The position numbers and the translations under genes were made by a program. 64,000 nucleotides of DNA from Chrysoperla carnea (lineage: Eukaryota > Arthropoda > Insecta > Neuroptera > Chrysopidae). Location of the stretch: the NCBI RefSeq assembly GCF_905475395.1, contig NC_058342.1:6421501-6485500 (forward strand), in the 5' to 3' direction. Below the pieces are notes generated by a model that ran no database searches, was not told the DNA's origin, and worked only from the letters and a program-made list of their open reading frames with translations. This document shows, piece after piece, positions 11,559 to 26,600 of the stretch (positions are counted from its first letter, which is position 1; every line of letters starts with the position of its first letter).

Positions 11559-11674
11559 ATTTTATTTCCACAATATTTTACATATATGACAGATTTTAGA
11601 AAAACTTCATATGATTCATTTTCAAAATGGAGTTTTCCAATAGCAAAGTTATTAGTTGAAGATTTAAATTTCAG
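11559..11674 (+). CDS. IR75-like receptor exon: start of S1 lobe
   Basis: Acceptor ATTTTTAG ends at 11558 and donor GTACAC starts at 11675. The exon reads in phase 0 as PQYFTYMTDFRKTSYDSFSK and then WSFPIAKLLVEDLNF. It ends with two bases (AG) that join the first base of the next exon to give Ser. The content matches the 'DTf.ky.y.l..ll.e.LNF.Y' stretch opening the IR ligand lobe. Confidence 0.8.
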
Positions 11675-14600
11675 GTACACTCATCTTTCTCTTCTAATTG
11701 GAAAGTCCATATAAAAATGTTCAAAGTATTAATTTTCTTCAAAATATAGTCAAAAAAGTTTTGTGGAGAATCCCTACAAAAAGTTAGGAACACAAATAAT
11801 AATTCCGTTTATATACATGAAACTTTTTCCCTGAATGAATTTTGATTTCAATAAATCAACTTTTGGCCATGTTGTCTAGCATGAGGCTTCAATTATTGTG
11901 CCAAACGTAAGCCTTTGCATGGAACGTGTTTAATATTCACACACATAATTCAATTGCATGTAGTAGATATATGCACATTTTTACTTGTGCATATGAATCC
12001 ACTAGTGACTTGAGTATGCCGTAAGATGATTTCTAAAATATCTAAGAGTTTTGGATTCTGTTTCACAGGATTCTCAAATTACTGTAATGCGAAATAACAC
12101 ACAATACGTAATTAAATACTCAGATTTATTTAATAGAAAATTAGAATTAAATTTGTACATGAAATAATTACATAAATTAATACATCACAATAGATCACAT
12201 CCATTCTCCATTGCAGCTTGCATAAAAGTAACTACTACTCTATCGATCGTCTTTTGACTTTTCTTGATCGTCTCTTTCACACTATAGTCTATGCACACTA
12301 GTCTATGCACACTACACTATTCCCCGCTTTGAAAAAAATTAACTCTCCTGAGTTACGTAAATCCTGCTTGAAAAAATTGAGTTTGTTGCCTACCCTCTCT
12401 TTCCGGGTATCTGCGTTGCTCCGGTACCATAGGGTTGCTTTCCTCAACCTCAATGTCATTTCCTGGATTTTCTGCCTGATCCACTATTTCCGGTGGCCTT
12501 ACAACTTTTACAACTATAAATGGCTATGCTACCTACCCTTTCCGTTATTTACGACACGATCGGCCCCAATATCCTTGATTTCTCGTCCCCTTGCGTTCAT
12601 TTCCTCTCTTTGCTCGGTTGCATCCTCGGTTTCTCCACTACGTACAAACGGTTTTAAGCGATTGAAATGGACTATCAGTCGCTTCCTCGTATTTTGACAG
12701 TGTTGTATACGAAACGTTACTTCCGACAAAACTTTCTTTATAACGTTAGGTCCGCTCCAAGGTATATAAAATTTCCTACATTACCCCTTTTTTAAAGTCG
12801 GATTATACAATCACATTCTATCCTCCTCCGAGTAGGTTTTTCCTGATCATAATAATTTTTATTATTCCTGTGACTGTCTTCAAGATTTTTAGCTGTTCTA
12901 TTGTACGAGTCTCTTAGCTGAATTTTCATTTCATCTAAAAAACTCCTCGTATCCGTAAATTGTTCCACCTTTGGAAATACCATGTCCTATACTAATTTCG
13001 GTTCACGCTCAATCATTAAGTAAAGTAATAAAGTGAAAACTTCGCAGCCTCCTGTACGCTTGCCCTGTACGCAATCATCACATACGGAATTTTCTCGTCC
13101 CAATTATCATGTGACTCGTTCACAAATTGACTTAACATCCCCAACAGCGTTATATTAAATCTCGCGACTAATCTGACCGATTGCGGGTGATAAGACGTCG
13201 TCCCAGTTTTCTTAATCTTAATCGCGAGTTACTTGCACACATCTTGGAATACTTTAGCTTCGAACTGACGAGTTTGATCACTGTGCAATTCCTTAGGAAG
13301 CCCGTACCGACATATAAATTCCTCCACGAGAAGTTTTGCTACCGTCCCTGTTTCTGATCTGGCATGGAGAACGGTCCCAGAATATCTAACGCGATCCTCT
13401 CCAATTTAGCACCCACTATATATGTCCCTAATGGTGCTCTCGGATATTTGCTTGGCATTTTTCTACGTGCACAGTCCTCGCACTTCCTACACCAATCCTC
13501 AACATTGGCCTTTAGCCCCTGCCAATAACATATTTGGAGTAATTTTTCTATAGTTTTCTCCGTTCCCGGATGCCCCCCGCCAAATATCGAATTATGAGCT
13601 TCTTTCAGCATTTCCTCTTTCACCCTCCCCTCCGGTATGATCAACTAGAGTGTATTCCCATACTATCGATAAATCACCGAATAAACTAACTTAAGTTATG
13701 GAATTGATGCCAAAACGCTTGCACATCCCTACTTTCGGTCGTCTCCTTAACAGCCACAAACGAGCCTTATTTTCCTTATAACACCGGATTTTCCTTCTGA
13801 ATGTTTAGCAAATCCTCCATTGAATAATTTTCGATCCCCGACGTGCCCATTATTTCACCTTCATCTTACCCCTTTTGTACTTGACTTAACACGGCTCACA
13901 AGCCGGTACTGCTCGCATCTGTGTCTACACTGAATTGGAAATCCTTGAGAGAGTATGCAAAAACAGGTGCAGTTATTAACTCCCCTTTCAGTTCCCTAAA
14001 CGCGTTTCACAGTATGTGTCCCAGGTGAACTTCTGCCATTTTTTAGTTAAATTATGCAGTGGAGCTGCTGTCGCCGCAAAATTCTTTATAAACCTACGAG
14101 AATAGGAAGCCGTTCTTATAAACGCCCACAGTTCGTCTACATTTGATGATGTCGCCCAATTCTTTACAGCTGCAACTTTCTGCGGATCTTTTCTTACCCC
14201 CTCCGCAGAAACAATATGGCCCAGAAAATGTACCGATATCCTTAACAACTGACATTTCTCTGGGTTTATTTTTAACTTTACAGTCCGAATTCTCTCGAAA
14301 ACTTTTAATTATCCAAATGTTGCCCAAAGTCGTTTTCCAGGATAATTACATCGTCCAAATAAATCAGGCTCGTTTTCCATTCCAGACACAGTAGTGTCAA
14401 ATCCATTAACCTCTGGTACGTGCTCCGAGCATTGCATAACTCGAAGGACATTACATTAAACTCATAAAGGCCATCCTTCGTAACAAAAGGTGTCTTCGGT
14501 TGATCTTCTTTCTGTATCTCACATTGCCAGGCCCACTATCCATGTCATTTGTGGAGAAATACTTGGCCCCACTTAGCGTATCCAAAATATCATCAATACG

Positions 14601-17600
14601 CAGTAGAGGCTATGCATCCTTCACCGTAATGTCGTTGAGACGACGATAATCCATACAAATCCGCCAATTTCCATTCTTCTTCTGAACTACTACCACTGGC
14701 GAAATTTTATGCGTTGCCACCTTTGTGCAACCTAAATCATCCGCGTTCTACGATACGATGTCCGAGTATTCATTAATCAGTGTTTTAGCTCATTTATTTC
14801 ACTACCATTTAACGCACACCGACTAAAATCGAATAACTGTGATGCTTCTCGATCATGTAGCAGCCCTCCCCCTTCCATCGATACCGGTTTGCGCTACCAT
14901 TTTACTCGCAAGATTATCCAAATGATTCATCACCGTTTCATTTTTGTCTACAATGATTTCTGTACGTCCCGGAATCGTTACCGCATTCATCAGCATTTCC
15001 CAGCTAGATGAACACTTCATTTCATTCGTATCGCCACTCATAACTTCCATGGTCCAATGAGACTTTTTCCCCGTTCACAGCGATAGTTCCTTTCGACAAC
15101 AATATGTCGCACTTATATTTCTTCAGGAATTTCTCTCCCAATAAACACTTATAGTTCAAATCGCGCACAATATAAAAATTGTGATTTATTGTCTGTGTCC
15201 CCAATTTCAACTCGCAACTAGCTTGGCCAAGTACGAACATTGGTTTCATTGGCGAACATTGGTCACGTCCTTCAGTTATTTTCATATTCACTTTCCTATA
15301 AACTTGTTCCGACACTAATAACACAGCTGCTCCTGTATTCACTGGAATGTTAATTACCAACCCAATATATATAGACTTAAATTAGAGTATATATATACTC
15401 TAATTTTTTATATAAATCGTAAAACGCTGTTCATCTAATTCAAAACATTAGTAGTGTAGTGTGTAATGTGTATAGACTAGTGTGCATAGACTATAAATAT
15501 AGAGATAATGATAAAGAGTTAGTATTTAGTTATATGCAAGCTGCAATGGAGAATGGATGTGATCTATTGTGATGTATTGATTTATGTAATGATTTAATGT
15601 ACAAATTTAATTCTAATTTTCTATTTAATAAACCTGAGTATTTAATTACGGACAGGATTAAATAGAAAATTTTAAAGAAAAAGGGATTAAAACATTGAAA
15701 ATAGTGCATAAACAGTCAAGATGGAATCATTTCTTTCTTTTTTGTAGATTAACCATTTATCGCTATCAAATCCTATTCAATAAAAGAACGCTTTGAAGTT
15801 ACTAAATTCCAATAAAAATGAAGAAAATTAGGTTTTATGAGCCCTGAAACTCAGTCGTCAAATGTTTAATGTTAAATTAGAGTCGATTTATATCATATGG
15901 TTTATATAGTTTATAGCACAAATTAGAGTCTCGTATCCCTCCAATTCTCGGCACAAACCGGTAATAGATTCTAATAATTTCTGATTAATTTACAAAATGT
16001 TGAAAGTACATGCTTAAAAACTAAAGGCCATTAACATAATTTTGTAGAAAACCGATATTACTATTGGCAAGCTGATTCGATTCTCTATCCAGCGTTGTAG
16101 TTGTAGTACAAGCGGTTTTGACCGAGTTATTAACTATCAAAGCGAAAGTAGCACTTTTTACTTTAAACAACTGTATCTCCTAGAATAAGCGTAAGAGTAT
16201 GAGCTTTATTGAGATATTAACTATCAAAGCGAAACTAACTTTTTATTTTAAACAACTGCCGCTCTTGAAATAATTTTTATAGCATAGAAGTCTAAGGAGC
16301 ATCATTTGGAACGTGATAGTATCTTTGTGAAGTAAGTATTTTTTAATGAAAACTTTTTTGTGCAATCTAAACTTGTCCAAATATCGTTTAAAAACATTCA
16401 AGGTCATTATCGGTACAGGGTTTGTATGAAACATAAATAATTTGATTGTTTGTCTATTGAGTACTGTATTCGTAGCTTAAAAAATGATGAAATAATCGCT
16501 CACAGTATCTCCCAAAATTATAGTTTTTCATTAAAGAAAGTGTTCGAAAATGATGTTTGAAATTGAAATTTTGTTATATACAGTGTGTTTCTTTAAGTTG
16601 ACGCCATATAGAAAACTATTATTATTTTAAGTTTTTCGAAAAAAAGTTCTTATAAAAATGTCTGCTTTAGATAATATGAACATTCAGCTGTTCAGTTTTG
16701 AAATCGAATGTACCGAGTGCCTTTTATGATAGCCAATATGTAAATTATCAAATTATTTAAGTTCGGTCCAATAAAAATGTAATAGTTTTTTTTTATTTTG
16801 TCTTTATTACTTTCGCTATGAATCAACCTAATCTTAATATTCGGTTAAATCAATGTAATCCAAATATACGGGCGACTGTTTTATGTAACGGTTAAGAATC
16901 ATTTTTACAGATTTTCAGGCATCTTAAATTTCGTCAGTTTTGTTGGTCATTCTATTTAGACGAAATTCTGTGCTGCCTGTCAAATGGCGCACCCTCTACT
17001 ATTTATTATAAATTTTCAAAGTGTGTTTGAAATACATTCATATAGAATGTTTGCATTCTAAATATGAGCTATGACGTTCTTAGAATAAACAGCAAAGTGT
17101 CTTTAACTAGCGAAAGTCATACTATTGACTTGAAATTTACCTAGGAAGACGATTTTCCAATTAGTAGAGAAGAAATGAAAATTCCAATGAAAATAACAAT
17201 CTTCATTATTTATCATTCATTTTAGCTATAATTGTTCACTAGTAAATAGTTTTGGGTGGGATGTGAATGGAACTGGTGATTTTAATGGGCTTGTTGGTCG
17301 ATTACAAAGGAAAGAGATTGATTTTGGTATGAGTGGTCTTTTAATGCGAACCGATCGTATACCAGCATGCGATTATACTGGTGAAACAATCCAAGTAAGG
17401 TAAGTACAAGCTTTTATAAATAATATAGTTGCTGTTAGTAAAAATGATTTTTATTGAAAAAGAATTTTATGAAGTGCATACTTTGAAAGACAGTTAAAAA
17501 AATTATAATATTGCTCATAACTGGCAAGAGGAATACTCTACTAAATTAGAAAACTATTACTCATGAAAAACCAAACCAAAATCAAATGCGAACAAAATTA

Positions 17601-20600
17601 TTGATGAAATTTAGCATTTTCCGCTTAATCTATTCAGTTTTCGGAAAATATTTAGAACAAAATTTTGTGTGTTTTGTATAAAGATAAACTTTCTAATCAA
17701 AACTTTTCACCTATGTCTTATCAATTAAAGCCAGAGTTCACTTCCTAATTACTTTAAAGTTTAAAATCAATTTTAGGGTACTCCAGCCTGCACTCCATGC
17801 AATTCTTTTGGCTCAGCTATTTTTCTAAAACTCAATTAAAATTTTTTTAGGTCTCCATTGATATTTCGTAAACCATCTTTGTCCAGTATCAGTAATATAT
17901 TTGTATTGCCGTTTGATTTTAATGTGTGGATCAGTAGTTTAGTTTTATGTTTGTTTATAACTGTAATGATTTGTTTCCAATTATGGATACAAAATAGAAT
18001 TAAATCATTACAACATAATGAGAATCGATATACAGATATTTTAACATTTATATTTGGTGCGATGTGTCAACAAGGTAGGTTCTTACATTTAAATGGACAT
18101 TATCATTCCTTATTTCACGATCCCTAAACTATTATAACTTACGTTCATTGTTATTAGTTAGTTATTTTTAACTCGGTGTAGTCAGTGACGGATTTAGGCT
18201 TGCTGCCGCCCTAGGCTCCGTTCGATACGCCGCCCTTTTTGATAGAATGAATTTCATTCATTTTGATCCAGTTTTTTATTTTAAAGTAACTTAATTTATA
18301 AAAATATAATTTTTTAAATGTTACTGATAAACAAGACAGATAAATATATATATAAACTTTAGACAGATAAATAATTCATATTTCTTTTAATATTAATCAA
18401 TTTGAAAATTTCTTTTTTTGCGATTTTGCAAATATGAGGAATATAGAAATAATTTTTTTTTATTTTAGATAAAACTTTCAATTTTTTGCAAGTTATTTTG
18501 ATAAGTCAAAACATTGAAAATGGAAAAAGACGGGATTTATTTTTCATAAAAAATAATTTTATAATCAAAAAATGTTCTGCCACTTTAATGAAAATTATAA
18601 CGATATTCAATACCCCTGAATAAAAAAAATATTGAGACAAAGAAAGAAGTATTAGATTGACTAGAAAACCAATACTTTTCAATTCTTTCTTTGTCTCCAT
18701 ACTTTTTTTTTAATCAGGGACATACAAATCTTCTTCGGTATTTTTATTTCACACTAAAAACAAATTGAGAAGTCATTTGAATTAAATAATTTCAAAATGC
18801 TTCATACACGTGAGATTAATCTCACTAAAGGAACAGAAAGTAAAGAACATTACTCGATAAAGAATATCATTGATCGATTAAAAAATTAACATCTTACCCA
18901 CACAGATTGAGAAGTAGATTAATGAATTGGATTATAATATTTTTAACCAATTTTTATAATTGATTGTCTTTACATTTTTGTGACTCTAAAATTTTGGCAT
19001 TTCATAAATTTTGCCGCCCTTCAAATTGCGGCCCTAGGCCTGGGCCTCACGGGCCTAGGCAAAATCCATCACTGGGTGTAGTACATAAGTATAAATATAA
19101 AAATAGTCTTATTACGCTTGAATATCATCTGTTTACACACAGCGATTACCACCAAATTATGTTTGAAGTTTTTCCTATTTTTATACCATGTGATATATAT
19201 GTGATATATATCAAGTAATATTATGTGATATATATCAAGGAATACTAAGTTTAGTCCCAAATTTGTGACGCATTAAAATATTGATGCAACGAACAAAATT
19301 TTTGGTACAGGTGTTTATAAAATCACTTCATTAGCCCATTTCCGGAAGTCCGCCTGTCTGTCTGCCTGTAGCACGTATTTTTACAGTTGTAAATTGTAAA
19401 CACATTTAAATTGTAGGTGCTACCAACTATCAATCATTTAATTAATGTTCATGGTTGAACGGCCTAAACATAAATCGTCCCCCTAAATTCGTAAGAATTT
19501 AAGTTTACTGGAAAAAAAGGGGGGAACGAAAGTTATGATGTAAGATTCATGAGACAGCTTCACGTAGGGGCAATGGTCTTTGCAATGGTGATTGCCCGAG
19601 TTATAGCTTACTGATTTGTAAGCTTTAGAATGTCCACGCAAGGCCATCGGAAGAATAAATCGTGAGAGGCTAAAATTAATTTAGCGATGAAGGCAAATCT
19701 CTAATAGAGACCTGCGAGATGGTTAGGTAACAAGGGGCCAGCCCTTGTTAACACGAGAAATTTGCAACAACGCAAACCTGAAAAAGGCACAAGACAATTG
19801 TGAGCGCGTTAACAAGGAAACTGATGTCCTTGAGAAAACACATCAGAAATAAGAGGCGCTCCTAAGCAATTAAGAGCGTGCTAACAGACATAGTTAGCTT
19901 CGAAAACCTTAAAGAAGACTTCAAGGTCATGATACCCATAATAGAGATTGCACAATTGATACGCATATAATTTGGGAAACGAGGGCCACTTTGGGGCCAC
20001 AGAAATAGGTGATTGGCACCTGAAGAGAGTAGGGAATAGTCCCACTCTAAACGATAGTTAAGAATCCAGAGACGGATTGAATGATGACGTCGTTGTAAGC
20101 GTCCAAAATGAAAATCGCGAAATAAATTTGAAAATTTTATTAGATGATTGAAGTTTCCTATTATAGCCATAGGTTTGACGGGTTGGTCATGAATATCGGG
20201 TACAGCCGATATAAAATGAGGCGGCCACTGGGCGACAGAAGTGAGAAAATATGACCAACACATTTGTTGAGTAATTTGTTAAATGACTGTAACACGATTG
20301 GCTACATAGCCTTTAAGTAAAGTAGTATGTGGAATAGTATTCAACCAATATAATTGGGGGAATTTTAAAAAGATTCGGCAGAACTTGACGGACGGACGAG
20401 ACGAGTTTACTAAGCAGAAGTGCTCTACAGAGTTCTAAGCGGGGTATAGTCAAGCTTTTTAACGGAGCCACCTTAGTTTTAGCAGCAAATTGGTGTGATA
20501 TTATTGAATTTCCAGTGTCACAGCAAAGGTAAAGCACAGCTACGGATCCAAGCTGACTCGTGTCTAACGGGCTAACCATAGAGACCTTCTTTCGGAACGG

Positions 20601-23600
20601 GAGCTGAAACGGGGAATGCACACTTTACCTAGAAGATGCATGTTTTGTTGATGGACGTCCCAAGTCTGACAAATATGAGGAGGTACAGGGTCATCCCAAC
20701 CTTAATGATCCAACCATAATTTTTGCAGGATGCATTTTAAACTGAAAGTGATGGTTGCTAAAAAGCCTAAAGGATCATACAAGCCACATGAGAAAATAGG
20801 GTACGTTTGGTCAAAACTTTTTCAATCGATTTAAATTGAAACAGAAAACTATCTGTGTTTGGGTCCCAAATTAGCCCAAGTTTTTTGAAGATAGTCTCTG
20901 TTTCGAACATGAACGGAGTTTCGATGTGGTCTATCGGAAAATTGGCTAACACAGACGGATCGCTGCTAGTCCATTTTCACAATCGAAACCTCCCATACTC
21001 ATGAGAGTTTGCAGCTGAATCAATAAAGCTTTGGCTTGTTCAAAAGATGAAACGCCAGTTATGATGTCATCAACATAAGTGTTGTGTAAAAGGGCTTGAG
21101 ACGCCATAGGAAAGGGATCGCCTTCGTCAATAACTAATTATTTTAAGCACCGTTGTGCAAGAAAATCTGAAGGAACCAGACCGTACGTTACGGTATTAAG
21201 TTCAGATTCGACGACGTCGGAATGAGTAGATGGTCGGTAAAAAATGTGCTGATATGACCGATCTTCTGGACGTACTAGAATATGTCGATACATTTGGCAT
21301 ATGGCAGAACACAAGGCTACCGCATTGAAACGAAGGGAATAGAGAGATGTCAGAAATGCCGCTCTGTAATTTGGGACCGGGCAATAATAGTGAATTTAAT
21401 GAAATTTTATTGTCATCAGGGTCCGATGCGTTAAAAATCACATGTAATTTGGTGGAAGTACTAGTGTCCTTGGTGACATAATGATGCCGAATAATGTAGC
21501 TTGATGATCTAGTAGCCTCTGACATATGTTGGAGTGAAATGTATTCGTTCATCAACTGAGAGTACGCCTTATATTTCTCAGGACATTTGGTCAATCTTTT
21601 TTCCAAATTGATAAAGGAGGCGAGTGAACGCTCTTTGTTGAAAAGGGCAGGGAGGCTGCCCGGGCGAAAGATCAAAGCGACAATGTATCGACCCGTTAAA
21701 TCACGCGAGTGTGTCTCTTTAAAGTAGCATTCAGCTAGAGTATCTAATGGATTAGATGGGATAGAAACAGAAACTTCTTCAGTTTCCCAAAAATGTTGAA
21801 GCTGATTACTGATTTGAACAGCACTCAGAAGTGAAATAGATTGAGTAGTGGGAGTTTCCCTACTCGATAATTAACCACCCAAAAATACTATTAATAGCGA
21901 AAAGAAATCCCTGAATTGGGTTGTGAATCCGTACAGGATAATATTGAGGGGAAAAATCAGCCCCTATTAGAAAATCCACGGAAGATGATCTGTAAAATTG
22001 GCTATTAGTCAATTTGAGTGAAGTGAAGCGACTGATGACATGACATATGCTGTAGTAGAAACTTTTATGTCGGAATATTTGGACTTCAAAACGCACGAAA
22101 CCGTACCGTGACAGGAGGTTTCCGTGGCGCTAATACCAGAAATTTGATTTGAAGGGGGTTTAATAGGTAAACTCAGAGCACGACAACATGATAGTGAAAT
22201 GATTGACACTTTCGAGCCAGGGTCCACAAGTGTGCGAACGGAAAAATAGTTACCACTGGGCGTATGAATTAAAATTTGAGCTGTGCCCAGTAAGACCCCT
22301 TGAAGGCTTTGGGCATATGAAGTACAAGATAGCGCCGGAATGTCATTACCGGTTCTGCGAGGGGGTTGAGGAGCCGAATTGGAGGGAGACGTATTCAAGC
22401 CCGAAACAGAGGCTTTAGCTGCCGACATGACCGGTATCATACACCGGATATTGATTTGAATCACAATTACGACATACATTTTTTGAAGCGCATTGGCTTC
22501 TTAAATGAGAACTCAAACAATTTAAACACCGATTGAGTAAATATCGATATTTATTGGACAATTCCATTTTTAAAAACGATGGATAATTTGCGAGATTATG
22601 TTCCCCTCTGCAATGTATGCATTTTGAAATTTGAGTGTTGTTGAAAACGTTGGGTTATTGGTGCGAGTAGTGGGTGATTATAATTAAAATGAATAATTCT
22701 AGCGAAATTTTTTCGGGACCTAATCTCGTCTAAATTTTTTCGAGCATGATAATTTAGCAGCGAGTGAAATTTTTAATTTTTGATGCCGAATCAAAAATCG
22801 GGTAACGAAAAAGTGGATGTTTTTGGAATGGATTCTTTGCGGTAAATAGTAAAAGTCGTTGAGCTCTGAAACTTCAAAAAATAATAATAGGATCAATAAA
22901 TACAAACACATGGTTTTGCTATATATTTTTGTAAAATGGGGCGTCCATTTAAGTCAATGCCAAAAAAATAAAACTAGTTTGTTTATTTTGAAGAATGTTT
23001 GATTATTTTTACACCTATGTAAATTCATAACAAATACTGGCAAAATATAATTCATAGTGCTTGCTAAAATTTTAATCAGTACTTACTTCATATAATATAA
23101 ATAGCTAACGATATGGTTAACCAACAGTACAATATTGTAGCGATTAAACCAATTGTATGTATCTTAAAACTTCTATTTGAATAATGAACGCGACTTATGT
23201 TATGTATTCTATTATATACCAGCCCGGTAGCCGTCCTGTGTAAGTCACAATGGACTTCGCTTGTTAGACTACTGACTCAGAGATTGCTAGTTCGAATCCA
23301 GGCAGCGGCAGTGTGATCAATTATAGTTGTAATTAATGGGACAGTAAATTTATCACACTGTCGTATCTTGGATAAGAACGAAGCAACCGACTCCACCCAC
23401 ATCATAAAGTTAATTTTATATATAGATGTAGTTTTATAATAGTAAAGATTAAAAATAATGGTGTAGGTGGTCTCTGTTACAGATAGATATCTGAAAAACG
23501 GAGATTGAGTCCCATTATTATTATTATTATCATCATTAGTTGCTTTCTATTTAACTTCATTCAAATTTATATCAATATAATACGTTACATTATCGTAAAT

Positions 23601-26600
23601 TCGATTTTATTTTCAACAAATGATCAATAATTTTATTTCAAATTCTCTGAAAACTATTAGCAACATTCTCTATGATTTTGTAAAACCACATATTGCATAG
23701 GCATGATATCATACGAATACGCTTGCAATATCTGAATACTTTATTTAAAGCAATCGCACAGAAATTTTACGCTTTATTTACACGATTATATATTCCAATT
23801 AAGTACAATTTTATTTTGCATCAATCAAATGCATGATTTTAAACTAAAGTCAATCTCTTTCATAGAAATAATGATTTATTTTATTTTACTTCTGTGATTT
23901 TGTATCGAAGAATTCATATTTTAAATTCAATCACATTCTATCAGTGGCGAATCCACCCATATGAGCATGCTGGGCATGCCCATCAACTAAATAAACCTCT
24001 ATCTGATAATTTTTGAGAAATATTTATGTTATTTAAAATTCGTTTCAAAGCATGTAGTTTTCAAAAATCGAAAAAAAATTTACCGAAATGGCAGAAGACT
24101 ACTTTCAGAAATCAATTTATATACCACTATTAGATACCGTTTTCAATGATTTGAGGCAAAGGTTATCTACGGAGGAACTCAACCAATTTCAGTTGAGAGT
24201 TTTACTTCCTGAATGTCGGTATCAAGGCCTTGAATATCGATCCAGAAAGTGAAAAAGTGGTTCAAATAAAGTGGCGATTCATTAATCAACTATTATAAAT
24301 GAAAATTGACTCAGGATGGTCAAATGGAAAACTGAATAGCCCATCTCATCGAAGCATGCGACCAAGATTTTAACCCTTATATACAAATGTTTTTAGAAAT
24401 ACTGACAACTCCTCCAGGTAGCTTAGCTAGGGCTAGCTCTCCTAAACGCCAGGATATCAATGACAATATTAACGCTTTCGCAAAAAAAAAAAAAAACCAA
24501 ATTGAATTTGTTATTTAAGTGAGCACCCAAATAAAATCATTTAATGTAAAATGTATACTAGCGTTTAATTTAATTTGAAGTTAAAAAAATTTCATTAAAA
24601 TTTTTCAGTAGTTTAGAGTCTAAATGTGACGACACTGTGATGTGCAAACAATAACACATTTACTCTTGTAATTTTTTTGAGCGAACAAACTAACATCTTA
24701 CAAATTTATTAAAATACTAGTGCTCGCAACACGGCTTTGCCCAAGTGGGCAAATACACTGTACAAAATATTGGTAAAACGCGGCATATCTTTTGTAAACA
24801 TCTCCTTTGTAGGAATGCACTATATCGATCATGAGCGAGTTCATACACCGGCTTGCATTCGCCCGATTTTCGGGTGGCTGTGCCATGCACATCACCTTTG
24901 TTGAGGGCTGAATCTGCAAATACAATTATTTAGCAGTACGCATCCCAATCATGAAGAAATTATTTGAAAGAAATTTTACTTTATTTCAATATGAGATTGG
25001 CATCTTTTGGATAGGGTTGGAGATACTAGGGTTGGGCATTATTGAAATTTTCTTTCCAGTGCAGCCACGCGTTGTTGTGATTCCATGTCGTTTGGTAGAG
25101 AAGTTCAAGTTATTTGTTTATTGTGCCGAATTTAAAGCTAACTCCATATGATAATATTAAAGAGGTGAAAAGAGGGTTAATTAATGTTTTCTTGAGAATC
25201 GCATTTTAATACTTTCACCCCTTTAATAATATCAGATATGATTGCTTTAAATTAGCCACTATTAACCAACAGCTCCAAGCTGCATACAATTTTCTATAAT
25301 TAGCGTATTTTGAAGCTTAATACTTCGAAATTGGAGGGGGTTTAAGAATTTCTTGATTCGATTACAATAAAATTATAATGTAAAATTTGAATAAAGGTAT
25401 AAATGTTAAAATGTTTATGTTAGTTTAAAGGGTTTAATGCTTCTGAAGGTAATTTCCAAACCGGTGTAGCTAGTTTTGAACAATAATTTTTTTATAAAAT
25501 AGCCAAATATTCAGAGCTACTTTCTATAAAGAAGTCAGTGTAATCGATTATTTGGTATTGGCTTAGTGATGTGGAGTAGACTAGATCATTTTTATCATTT
25601 TATGTGGTCTATATGAATATTGTATATTGAAGAAAGAGATTTTTGCTAAAATTTTATATATAGCATTTATACATTTTATTTCTGAGATTTTTGCTAAAAT
25701 TTTATATGTAGTTCAATTTTTTATTCATCTCACTTTTTCCTTTAGTTTATTTCCGTTTTCCACATAAACTATGTCTCCCACTTAGCATTGAAAATTTTTC
25801 CTATTTTTATCAAATGATTTTATTTTTTTTGTTTTAGTACCTCCGGTAAAGTAACAAAATTTGTATCACATAACAAATATTCTGGTGCAAATTTTGTAAT
25901 TGGATACTCAGTTTTGTTGTATGTTTTTACACAAACATGTGCTACTGTAATCCAGGATATTTTTAATTTTTGCGTTTTTTTTTTTTTACAAATAGATATT
26001 TTTTTATTTTTTTTTTTTTTTACAAATGGATATTTTTTCATTTTTTCATTTTTTTTTTTACAAATGATATTATTTACTAAAAATCTCGTTTGGTCTTTCG
26101 TCATCAGTGATATTTATTTGTATCCTAAGAAGGATTTAAACTCTATTGAGTTTATATCTGGATATTAATTTGTGAGCACCATTCCAATGTCATAATTATA
26201 TGTTACACTTGAGGCAAGTTTTATAAAATCAGGTGAATTTGGTTTTTAGAAGTTTGTATAAATGCGAATCTCGTGAAATGATCAATTAATATATTTAGGT
26301 ATTTGTTGACCCGCAACCACCAAAAACCTATTTCAAAAGGTTTCGTGGCTTGACTAAGAAGACCATATTTATTCTGACTTTTGACTTATTTTTATGCTTA
26401 TTTCAGTTTTTGCAAAATGTTTGTTGCAACGTTGTTTGCTGTATAATATGTGCTAATCATTCATAATCATCGGATACTAAAGTTTTAGTTTTAGTCGTAT
26501 TATTTGGATACTAAAGTTTTCAGATAAAATTATTTCTTCTTCTTTTTTTAAATGTTTTGAATTCTTCTTTTATTAATTTATTATCGTTATAAATATCTTT

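Larger units (their letters stand above)
12083..15360 (-). mobile_element. Decayed Ty3/Gypsy retrotransposon
   Basis: Minus-strand Gypsy pol with the order protease (15022-15360), RT (about 14000-14850, with LIYLDDVIIL near 14340-14370), RT thumb/RNase H start (13988-14248), integrase zinc finger (13339-13644), integrase core (about 13000-13330) and C-terminal parts (12529-12983). The LTR at 12083-12316 sits at its 3' end next to a polypurine tract (minus strand AAAGCGGGGAATAG). Gag and the proper 5' LTR are missing; instead an inverted LTR fragment follows at 15455-15650. Many stops and frameshifts make it dead. It lies in a receptor intron. Confidence 0.88.
19500..22640 (-). mobile_element. 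Decayed BEL/Pao retrotransposon (copy 1)
   Basis: Minus-strand BEL/Pao pol remnants: CCHC-like and protease region (22009-22479), RT (about 20700-21675), RNase H (20313-20621) and integrase remains (19862-20263). RT motifs read HYVTKDTSTSTKLHVIFNAS, then NTVTYGLVPSDFLAQRCLK and NTYVDDIITGVSSFEQAK (~21050-21090) in shifting frames. LTRs were not delimited. Frame breaks are frequent. Confidence 0.88.

Noticed and set aside
25914..26168. Phenylalanine-rich + strand ORF
   Set aside because: Caused by T tracts inside the Gypsy remnant on the opposite strand.
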